A stretch of DNA of 64,000 nucleotides from the NCBI GenBank assembly GCA_000750105.3, contig JPHH03000064.1, forward strand, positions 1 to 64,000, read 5' to 3'. Shown one piece after another: positions 55,162 through 64,000 of the stretch (positions are counted from its first letter, which is position 1; every line of letters begins with the position of its first letter). The stretch is from Tolypocladium sp. Sup5 PDA-1. Its lineage: Eukaryota > Ascomycota > Sordariomycetes > Hypocreales > Ophiocordycipitaceae. The translations under genes were made by a program, and so were the position numbers. Below the pieces are notes generated by a model. The model was not told the DNA's origin and did no database searches. It saw only the letters and a program-made list of their open reading frames with translations.

Positions 55162-57066
55162 TCATGACAGGCGAAGTACTTGGCATCGACTTTCTATGCC
55201 GTCAAATATGCAGGTGTTGTCGACGGGGATGTACTGTTTCGTGACGATCTTGATCACCTCTTGAGCCACCATCCCTCCCGTGACTGCAGAAACATTGTGC
55301 AGCTCTCCGCCGGCAGCTCTCGACACCTCTTGGGCCACCTGGGCCGCTCTCTCGTTCCCCACGAGTGCCGGAGCTTGCCGTGTCATGGACGACACAATGT
55401 CTTCTGCTGTGGCTGTCGAGACGTGTGATGTGGCGCTGAGGGCAAGATAAATGGACATAAGGGATGCTGGCACCTCGGGGCCAGCGATGGCCGCAACTTG
55501 GTCATTGGCAAGCTCCTTTTCTGTTCACAAGGCACCGTTAGCCGAAGCTGCTCCGAAAGGGTTCGACTGCTTTTGGTCCAATGCTTACCGACGAGCTGCT
55601 GTATGCCGACCTCGTCGCCCTCGACGGCATTGACTAGCTTGATGAACCGTGCGTTCGTGCAGAATAGCTCGACCTCGGCAGGGTCGACTTGATCTCCGCC
55701 AGCCATGGCCCGGGCCGTAGCCAAGACCTCCTGCGCGTCGCGGCGAGCCTTGTCTTTGTAGATGTTCTGAAGCTGGATATAAACGTTCGACTGTGCTTTC
55801 ATGTCGGGGAGCCCGCCTGGCACAGGTAGCAGGTGGTGCTTGGCGTGGAATTGCCTGACCGCCTCGACAATGACCCAAAAACTGGACTGTGACTGGCCCT
55901 GCGTGCCAAGGTCAGAATTGTCCAACGGCGTTCTCCCTTGGGCCTGCCCCCATGCGTCAACGTACCTCGCTGCGCCCGTCATGATGCTCGAATACCTGCT
56001 TCAGCGACCTGGGCACCGACGGCACTGTGACGTGCTTCATGACGGCGGAAATGGCCTCCTCAAAGTTCTCCTCGCCGCCCTCGGAATTGTCCTTTCGCAT
56101 CGCGTCGGCGACGAAGCCGCGAAAGGCAATCTTGTCAGTATAAGTGGTGGGATAGGCATCACCGTGAGTCTGCTTCCACACAGAGAGATAATGGAGCAGG
56201 ATCACGACAAGAGGCAAGTGGCCATGGTCATGGTTATCGAGGTTGTCGATGTTTTTGGTCATGCCTTTGGCAAATGTGGAGAGCTCCGGCCAGGGGCTGA
56301 GGAGCCTGAGGTCAGTGGTTGCAGTCTCGTCCGGATGAGTGTCTACGACGGGGAAAGTGCCCGGTAGGCTGATGTTAAAGTAGGAGTAGAAGCCAACGGA
56401 GTGGACAGCTACCAGCGGGGTGTGATGCTTGCGGGCGTACGCCTTGATCAGGTCAACCTGGTCCGCCTGCAGAGGCAGCGCATACAAGATGATTGTGAAG
56501 ACATCCGACGAATCGAGAAGCTGCCGGAGATCCAACGGGGACTGGGAGCGGGTTACCCAAGAATTAGCCTAGAAGGCTCAGGAGAGGAATAGATCACGAT
56601 GACGGGGATGAAGCTCACCTTGGTTTTTGGGTACCAGTCACCCGTCACCTCTGGGTTGAGCTCCAGAAGAAGGTGGGTGCAGCATTGTGATCGCGACTTG
56701 CCCCGACAGGACTCGTCTAGAAAGAAGTTGACACCGAGGTCGGCGTCACTCACAATGGCCTCATCGGCGATGGTGAACTTGCCAATGCCTGTAGCGGGAT
56801 GGTGGTTAGCCACACGAGCACGAACTCACGGACCGACAAACGTGTTGACGGGATGATGGCATGGTTGGGGACAAACCAGGGAGGACGAGGTTCTTGAGCG
56901 TCTCGACGCCCACAGTACCGCCGCCAGAGTTGACGAGCAGGACGTTGGCCGACTCGAGGGCGGCCTGGCCGGAGGCTGCCCAAAGCCTCAGCTGGCGATC
57001 GTACTTTTTCTCCTTGTCCGATGGCCTGTGGAGGACGGGAGGCGTCTGGGCCATGACCTCGGTCAT
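55162..57066 (-). CDS. ula1: NEDD8-activating enzyme E1 regulatory subunit Ula1 (APPBP1)
   Basis: Exons 57066-56877, 56788-56619, 56541-55966, 55898-55589 and 55520-55162 (introns of 88, 77, 67 and 68 nt) give 534 aa. Ula1 pairs with Uba3 to activate Nedd8/Rub1, which then modifies cullins. The ThiF-like adenylation fold is at the N-terminus: KKYDRQLRLWAASGQAALES, VLLVNSGGGTVGVETLKNLV, GIGKFTIADEAIVSDADLGV and NFFLDESCRGKSR. As expected for this subunit there is no catalytic cysteine motif. The C-terminus returns to the E1 fold: VSAVTGGMVAQEVIKIVTKQ, YIPVDNTCIFDGIESRC. Intron 4 ends at the CAG before AAAAGGAG, giving QQLVEKELANDQ. It lies upstream of hei10 on the same strand. Confidence 0.94.
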
Positions 57067-59723
57067 GCTGCCTTGCCTGTCTGATTGTTCCGGGAAGACG
57101 CCGAAACAAGGGAGTGCTAGAAGTGACAGACTAGCCCTCTCCCTGCTTGTATGGATGCGTCGTGGGGTGGGGTGGTGGGATGATGTTGCAACGTAGGTGT
57201 GTTAGTAAGCGCCGTGGCCACGGCCAAAAGTGAAGCACTGCGAGGCGAGGGCGGCTGGCGAACACGGCGTTGGAGGGCAGTTTGGCTGGCGTCGCTGGTG
57301 TCGCTGGTGGGTGGAGGCATGCAGGTGGCTGGTCTCGCTGGTGTTGGTGGTGGCGCGGCGTTTGCTTGCAAGTTGATCCACAGGTTTGGGTTGGCGACCC
57401 GTCTGACGAGTATGTTACCGTGGTGGTCCGTGCCTACCCCACCCGCGACCCCAATCCATCAAAATGCCAAGTTTCCAGGTCAGGTACTTACCTATTCTAT
57501 CGCTTTCCCGCGTAATTATTGCAAGAACAAACAGCTGGATAAGCTGCTGACTTGTCGCTGAAAATCTTACATGGATTTAAGCCGCCATTGTCGCCTAGGC
57601 GTCAGGTGCTTTCGGTACCTACGCGGGTGACCGCTTTTCCTCGACAGGGAAAGAGTGCTGTCAATAGTATGTTGGGAAAACCGAAATTCTACTAATAGCA
57701 CTTTTTTTCCTATCGAGAATTTCGAAGTGCTCTTGACAGTCTTTCAGGAAGCAGGGCAGTCTGTCTGTATTTGGGGGTCGCCCGCGTAGGTACAATGCGT
57801 AGGTCTGACCGGCCCTCTGGAAAGTGTCTGTTCGCATTCGCTTGCGAGCTCCACATCTCTTCGACCACGCCTCTCCACCCACGACTATTCGTACCTAGGT
57901 ACGAAGTACGAAGACGACTTCTAGTAGCCTACGAGGCACGAGGTACGGAGTTTTCCATGTACGGATATGCCGTACCAAGGTAGTCATAGCAGATGCTACT
58001 TTGGGTCAGGCGTGTCATGATTCATGGGCAATGGACCATACATCAAGGTAGGCTGGCATCCAGCTTGCAACGCCGACATGCTTTCAATGAACAGACGCGG
58101 CCAGTCAAGTAACTTACCTAGGTACGAAGTAGCTAGGTGGCCAGTACATACATAGAAACCCGTGATCTAGTGGGCACCGTGGCCACCCTTGTCGACTGAC
58201 GAGCGTGACGACGCGCCTGCAATCCTGCCAGATTCCCAGGAAGCCGTCCATGCACGAGGTTTGTAAGGTGAGCCAAGCCTTCTGCAGCAACCCCTACTCG
58301 TACCTTTCTTCGTACCTGGGCATTCGTACCTATCTTTACCTGGGTCCTCCGCCCATGCAAGGGTCAGGAGGAGCATAGATACCCGATACCCTGGCCTGCG
58401 AAACCCTTCTCGGACATCAGTCCCGGTCGGGTATTTTCCCTGGCTCTTCACCTCGTGGGCCGTCCATAGCATGCGTGACACGAGCCCATTTGGGAGGCTG
58501 ACAAGAACGAGGGGGATGTTTCGATGGAGAACCCCAGCCGTCGGGCCGGCTTACGCTGCCGTTGGACAAGTCAGGTCGCACAGTAGGCGAGCCCCGATGG
58601 CTCGCTGCGCCCTGTTCGTCTAGTCTGTTCAACTGTTGTGCTTTGACATCACATCAGGCCAGGGCAAAGCAATGGCCTGGTACGGCACATTGCTGATGAC
58701 ACCTGGATATTTACTTCAGGCACCCAGAGTGAGGGGCGCAGCCTTTGGCAGTCTCTGTTAGACAAGGCGACATGAAGCCAAAAAAAAAACGGAACTAAGC
58801 AAACGGAATTCGGTTGGTTGCCCACGAAGAGGTACCGTTGGTTGTTTGTCGCCCTGGTTGCCAGCCAATGGGGGCTCGGCAGAGGTGCAGGATGGGGGTG
58901 AGGGTTTCCATTTTCCATGACGGTGTGTACGACCTCACCTCATCAGGAGTCCCACATTCGCTGCATCTCAACCTTCGGATGCTCTAATGCCTTAGCGCCC
59001 TGCGCTACGAAGTAGCCACGGCAAAGATGGAGGCTGCCCTGGGTAAAATGCCATGTGAGGTACCGTATATAACTGGCCAAGGTAGATGCCCAAAGCGTTC
59101 TGTCTGCTCCGGCTTTTCGATGCATGAAGCGGCCTCACGGTCTCTTGCTCCTGCTTGTTCTCTGTCTACCCATTCATTGCCTTTCATCCAATCATTTCTG
59201 TATGAATCGCCTTGGGTCGATGCCCAACTTGTGCTGCCTTGCTCTACGGGCGGCCCGCAAACAAAGGCCCTGTGAATCAAACGTGTAGATGTGGATGTGG
59301 ATGGAGCTGCTCGGTTTATATTGTTTTCTATCCTCGGATCCCATTCTGCCTCTCTCGTCGTCCCCTGCCTGCCTACCTTGCCTTCAAGTACAATAAAGGC
59401 AAGGCGGCGTTTCTGCTACCTTGCCTTACCTGCCTGGCCACATGCCACGCTGACTCCTGCTTACACCTGCATATCCCCGCCCTCTATCCGCATCCGCATC
59501 CACGCCCGCTATCAGGTCGACACCCGAAGTGCTCTTGTTAATTCCTACCAACTTTGGTGCTTACATCCATACCTACTTTGATATATAGTTGATGCCGTTA
59601 GCTTGCTGCATCCCAAGGGAGGGAGGCACCACCTACCCAGGTTAAGCAAGACCCAGGTACCTTGCCTTCTGTACTACCATTTAAAGCACCCAAGGTACCT
59701 AACTTACCTGGTACATAGGCAGG

Positions 59724-59752
<29 letters not shown>
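59724..59752. repeat. (TGC)n trinucleotide repeat
   Basis: About 9.7 uninterrupted units, intergenic, 700 bp upstream of the MFS transporter. Confidence 0.96.
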
Positions 59753-59754
<2 letters not shown>

Positions 59755-60117
59755 GGCAGCTAATACCTACCTACGTTAGGCACCCTACCTTACGATAGGG
59801 CACCTTGCCTTGCGTTGGCCTCTTGTCCACCACAACTCGCTCATCTGACCTCCAGCCGACTCGCAGAGGCTCGGTTTGGATTCTACAGCTGCAGCCTTGC
59901 TGCTGTGAATACCAACAGGACGATCGATCTGAGCAGGTCCGTCCGAAGGGGCGGGCTCTTGTACGTACCCTGCCCGTATGCCTACCTACCTAGGCAGTCG
60001 CCGCCGCTCGCATTCGCTCCCGCGCTCTTCACAGTCACAGTCACAGTCCAGTCCAGTTACCATTTCTGCCTGCCTGTCATTGCGGCTCCCTCTGGCCTTG
60101 ACCCGTACCTTCTGGTC

Positions 60118-60240
60118 CTCGATTGCTGTCACGCCCTTCTCCTTCTTCTCCCCCCCCTCCTCCTCGTCGTCGTCATCCTCCTCGACTTTGTCCTCTTTGT
60201 CCTTGTCCGCGCCCTTCTCCTCTTCACCCTCTTTGTCGTC
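60118..60240 (+). promoter_or_regulatory. CT-rich tract upstream of the MFS gene
   Basis: The plus strand is dominated by C and T (CTCCTTCTTCTCC, CCTCCTCCTCG, TCCTCCTCGACTTTGTCC...). Pyrimidine-rich tracts shortly upstream of start codons are typical of active fungal promoters and leaders. The assignment is by position and composition only. Confidence 0.4.
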
Positions 60241-60457
60241 GCCCGGTCCGAGGCACCTCGCACTCTCCCGTCCCAGCTGCGACCAAGGCAGCGAGAGCAT
60301 CTAGCTCCCGGCACAAGCATCATCAATAGCAACAAGAGCGGCAAAACTATCACCAAGGGAGCCACTGTCACGACCGTGGCCCGTGTAGTCAGCCTCCACG
60401 ACGCTGGACACGTGCTGCCTTTTCCATCTGCAGCGGCCTCGGCCAGACAAAGTCAGC

Positions 60458-62409
60458 ATGGAAAAGTCTGAAGCCCTGGGCCATGGACCACACGATAGCC
60501 CTCAGACCGGCATCGACAGCCCCCCAACCTCAGACCGCGTCGTCAGAGGTACCACGGTCCCGCCGTGGCGCTTTTGGTTGCTCAGTATTGGGTATGTTGG
60601 CTGCGTAACCCTGTGTGCGAAGTCAGGCTGACTGTGTGCGTGTGCGTGTGCGCTTGTGTAACAGGGTTTGCCTTGGCCTCTTTCTCTCCATGGTCGATTC
60701 TTCCATTGTCGCGACCAGTCTGTACACCATTGGAGCCGAGTTCCAATCGGTGGACTCGGTCAACTGGGTTGCATTGGCTTACACCCTTGCCTACCTCGGC
60801 TGCGCCGTTACTTTTGCACGCCTCTCGGATGTTATTGGGAGACGCAACGCCTTCGTTACCGCTTATGTCGTCTTCTTCGCCTTCTCTCTGGCATGCGGCT
60901 TTTCCCGATATCTGCCTCAGTTGATCGCTTTCCGTGCCCTTCAGGGGATTGGCGGCTCTGGTGGGCACACCTCCTTTTTCTCCTCAAGGGGGAAGAGCCA
61001 CAACTGTGACACTGCCAATCTACTAACTCCGCTGTTATAGGCCTCTACTCCCTGTCAATGATTATACTGTTTGAGCAGTGTCCCACGGCGCTGCGACAAT
61101 ACATCGGCAGCATCGTAGGTCTAGTGATTGCCGGCTCCGGGGTCCTCGGCCCGGTCCTGGGAGGCGTCCTGACACACTATGCAAGTTGGCGATGGGTTTT
61201 CTGGATCAAGTACGTGTAGACTCATATGATTGTCCCCGAGATTGATGATGCTGACGGTTGTCAGTGGGCCTATCGGATTCACCTCGCTATCCATCTTCCT
61301 CATCACCTGGCCCAAGGCAGAGCAACCCCCCCCCGCTCAACGTCGCTCGTGGAGGGAGTTTGACTATGTTGGCTCGACCCTGGTTATTGCTGCGTCAGTT
61401 CTTGTGGTATTCGCATTTCAGAGTGCCGGAGAGGCCTCGTACAATGTCTGGGGCAACGCCGTCTTCATTGCGCCCCTGGTGGCCGGCGCAATCGGATGGG
61501 CTGCGTTGGTCGGGTGGGAACACATGGCCGAAACACGCTTCGATGGCCGCTTCTCACCGGCATTCCCCATCAGCCTCTTCCGAAATAGGGCGTACGCGGC
61601 TGGTGCTGCGTCGACATTGTTCCTTGGTTACCCCTATCTGCTTCTCATTTACTCTTTCCCCCTCCGAGCGCAGGTGGTGAGTGGGAAGAGCGCACTGGTT
61701 GCCGGGATAATGCTTCTGCCAATGCTGGGAGCGTCTGCCGTGGGAAGTGCAGTCAGCGGCAAGGTGAACGCGAAGAGGAACCTCCTTTGCGAGACGTTGG
61801 CTGTCGGGGCATGTCTCATGACACTTGGATGCGGCCTGTTGACAACCGTTTCTAATGCTGGGGACGATGCAAAGGCACTGGGGTTTCTGACCTTTGCCGG
61901 GCTCGGATTTGGGCTCTCGGTCGCAGCGGCAACAATACTCGTGACTGCGGAAGCTCCCATTCGCGATCATGGTATGTCTCCCCGAAACCACAAGATCTCC
62001 CCATGGGTACTGACAGCTAACAGCGCCGGCGCAGGGTATCTTGGCCCAGCTGAGAGTTCTTGGAGGAAGTTTGGGGATATCCACATCCACGGTATTCGTG
62101 CACACAGAAGCAAATCGATATTTGGCTGGCGTCCTGACTACACATGAGAGAATGACACTTGGCAGAGAAGATACACATCTTTCGAACCAGCAATGGGAGG
62201 CAGTCCATGTCGCGTACTCCGAGGCCTTCCGGAAGGGAATGATTGCAGCCGCTGCCGTTTCCGGCGCTGCCATCCTACTGACGCTGGGCGGCTATCGCCG
62301 TGACCGGAGAGGCGTGGAGGAACAGCGACGAGCCTTGATACTGGCGGACGGGCCTAACACGGCGCCACAGAACAGTATGACGGAGCGGGACAGTGGTGAG
62401 CGGGTGTAA
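60458..62409 (+). CDS. Major facilitator superfamily multidrug-type transporter
   Basis: Exons 60458-60591, 60665-60960, 61041-61209, 61265-61971 and 62024-62409 (introns of 73, 80, 55, 80/52-type lengths) give 563 aa. After a cytosolic N-terminus (about 1-38), the first membrane segment holds GVCLGLFLSMVDSSIVATSL. The loop between segments 2 and 3 has RLSDVIGRRNAF, the MFS A-type motif, and IAGSGVLGPVLGGVLTHYASWRWVFWI is the antiporter motif C region. More segments follow to about residue 520, about 14 in all, which fits proton-coupled drug/toxin efflux (DHA2/TRI12-like). The C-terminal tail is charged. Exons 2/3 and 4/5 use ACTAAC and GCTAAC branch points. The substrate cannot be told, and no biosynthetic gene lies beside it. 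Confidence 0.92.
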
Positions 62410-63202
62410 GGAGGCAGTACTCGGACAGGACGAAGCTTGGAGACAAGTGCCTCCTAGTTGATTTCAGATGGCGTCTGGAAGATTTTGGTGAACTTGCTGG
62501 GTTTTGGGTGGCGATTGTTACGATTCTGGCACGGGTAATGCGTCTTTGGGCTGGTCTATTGATTGGTCTGTAGGCGAGTCTTTGGAACGTGACATGGCGG
62601 CACAAGGCGAAGTATGTGAAGAGAGAAGATTCTCGCCATGGATGGGATTGGTTTGACAGCAGGATAACTAGAGTATGGACGTGTGTGTTAGCGTGAGGAA
62701 AAGGTAAAAGGAAGCGAATGACAGGTAGCATTTAAGCATTGGCCGTCAAGACGACATCGAGTCTCGAGGGAGGTTTACGAAGTCCAGAGTAGAGGTGGGG
62801 TAATACTTCGTACTTCGTAATGAATGGCTGACTTATCAACGAATTACCCCAACTCATATAGAGTCATAACCCCGGGTGGCCGACTCCCATCCGTACCTTG
62901 AGCTAATAGCACGTAAACTGGCAGCCAGCTATTTCCACCTCAATCTGTTTGCCCGCGTCCCCTCTCATCGTCGTTGTCCAAGGTAAAACAAGCCCGTCCA
63001 TCTGTCCGTCCGTCTGTTCGTCAGCTGCTGTGTTGGGTTACGAGGCAGACAATTGGGCCTTGTCGTCTGATTGCTAATCAATGAATGGATCCATCCGCGC
63101 AGCTACAACACCAAGCCAGACAGAACACGCCAGATATTCAGTTACTCACTCACTCACCCACTCAACCCACTCAACCCACCCAGGCAAGACAAGGTCTTCT
63201 TG
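62410..63202. other. Intergenic region upstream of the SDR gene
   Basis: 793 bp between two plus-strand genes: MFS terminator and SDR promoter. It contains ACTTCGTACTTCGTAATG (62805-62822) and TCACTCACTCACCCAC/CAACCCACTC repeats at about 63142-63180. No gene seen. Confidence 0.5.
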
Positions 63203-64000
63203 ATGCGCCTCGCTGCCCGCAGCTTCACGACTCTCCGCGCCGCCGCCAGCCTCGCCCGCCAGCCTCTCCGCTGCTCGACCTCGGTGAACCGTAACCGTCT
63301 CGGTCTTCTCGCCAGCTTCAGCTCCCGCCTCCTCGGAACAATGGCCTCGTCTGCCGCCAAGCGCCTCGCCGGCAAGACCATCTTGGTCACCGGCGCCTCC
63401 TCGGGCATCGGCCGCTCCACGGCCCTCGAGTTTGCCCGCACCAGCCCCCAGGACCTGCGGCTCATCCTCACGGCCCGCCGCATCGACTCCCTCCGTGAGG
63501 TCGCTGGCCAGATCGCCAAGGAAGTTGGCGACGGCGTCAGGGTCCTGCCTGTCAAGCTCGACGTGAGCAACCCGGACGAGGTCCGTGGCTTCGTCGGCGG
63601 CCTGCCGGAGGAATGGAGGGACATTAACGTTCTCGTCAACAATGCGTGAGTACACACAGTCGTCCGTCCGTCCGTCCGTCCCGTTCACCACCTGCGGAAG
63701 TGGACGTCTTACCCGGGAGAGGCTGGCTTGTCTGACCACTGTCTACCCTCAGCGGCCTCGTCAAGGGCGTGGCGCGAGCCCCCGAGATTGACGAGCAGGA
63801 CATGAACGTCGTCTTCTCCACCAACGTCACCGGCCTCATCAACATGACCCAGGCTATCATGCCCATCTTCCAGAAGCGCCCAGACGGCGGCCAGGGCGAT
63901 ATCATCAACGTTGGCTCCATCGCCGGTATGTCCCGCTCTTCTCCTCTTGCACAGCAATAGAGGCTTTGCTGTAAACGTCGTGTCCTGCTGGCCTCGTGCT
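63203..64000 (+). CDS. NADP-dependent short-chain dehydrogenase (YMR226C/YdfG-like), 5' part
   Basis: Exons 63203-63645 and 63753-63925 (intron of 107 nt with GTCC repeats) code about 205 aa; the next intron starts at 63926 (GTATGT) and the gene runs off the window. The Rossmann glycine motif TGASSGIG and the NVLVNNAG motif (restored by the junction) mark a classical SDR; KTILVTGASSGIGRSTALEF and KLDVSNPDEVRGF resemble fungal YMR226C serine/3-hydroxy-acid dehydrogenases. The catalytic Ser-Tyr-Lys lie beyond the window. The first 46 residues (MRLAARSFTTLRAAASLARQ...) look like a mitochondrial presequence; an internal ATG at 63341 (MASSAAKRLAGK) would give a cytosolic form. Confidence 0.93.
63657..63681. 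repeat. (GTCC)n repeat in SDR intron 1
   Basis: About six CGTC/GTCC tetranucleotide units lie inside the 107-nt intron 63646-63752. Confidence 0.85.

Larger units (their letters stand above)
57067..60457. other. Long divergent intergenic region ula1 / MFS transporter
   Basis: 3.4 kb, the longest gap. It holds GTACGAAGTAC-type words (57894-57915, 58117-58130), an imperfect inverted repeat (CGAAATTCT/AGAATTTCG, about 57680-57728), a TGC trinucleotide run, and a strong CT-rich tract (60118-60240) before the transporter. An acidic minus-strand frame (59986-60300) is the complement of that CT tract, not a gene. No conserved protein recognised. Confidence 0.5.

Noticed and set aside
59986..60300. 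Acidic Glu/Lys/Asp-rich minus-strand frame
   Set aside because: It is the complement of the CT-rich promoter tract of the MFS gene.

Overview
The window is nuclear DNA of a filamentous ascomycete. Most genes carry one to seven short introns (about 50-145 nt) with GT..AG ends and CTRAY-type branch points, exons are GC-rich, and the protein set is that of a Pezizomycotina fungus. Family resemblance and the many short GTAC-rich intergenic motifs suggest Sordariomycetes, probably Hypocreales. That is inference; the species cannot be named from this sequence alone.

Layout. Positions 1-1490 are an AT-rich block without intact genes, probably a degraded, RIP-type repeat. It abuts the 3' end of a large minus-strand gene (1492-6706) with adenylation, carrier and six-membrane/three-beta-helix parts, an architecture like poly-lysine synthetase (Pls). 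From 9.2 to 64 kb the window is almost entirely conserved housekeeping genes: U1A/U2B''-type snRNP protein (+), V-ATPase subunit D (-), splicing factor Syf1 (+), a small conserved protein (-), CCA-adding enzyme (+), Tti2 (+), Fig4 phosphatase (-), Gea-type Arf GEF (-), Anp1-family mannosyltransferase (-), exosome Mtr3 (+), Asi-like membrane RING protein (+), Sen34 (-), Elp4 (-), Rpb8 (+), a Nudix hydrolase (-), Opi10/Hikeshi (+), Ynd1 apyrase (-), meiotic Hei10 RING protein (-), Ula1 (-), an MFS transporter (+) and the 5' part of a short-chain dehydrogenase (+), cut by the window end.

Functional grouping. Many genes serve RNA metabolism: splicing (U2B'', Syf1), tRNA maturation and modification (CCA1, Sen34, Elp4), RNA decay (Mtr3) and transcription (Rpb8). 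Others serve Golgi and endosome function (Gea, Anp1, Ynd1, Fig4, V-ATPase D). There is no operon organisation; neighbours are convergent, divergent or tandem, with some very short gaps (55 bp between tti2 and fig4).

Exon structures were worked out by hand from splice signals, reading-frame continuity and remembered family conservation. Every spliced model given keeps an open frame of exact codon length. The most notable items are the Pls-like synthetase beside the degraded repeat, an 11-nt microexon in the V-ATPase D gene, several AAG 3' splice sites and one probable GC-AG intron, and a MITE-like inverted-repeat element at 33296-33525. I found no CRISPR array, no rRNA, no convincing tRNA and no clearly new multi-gene system.
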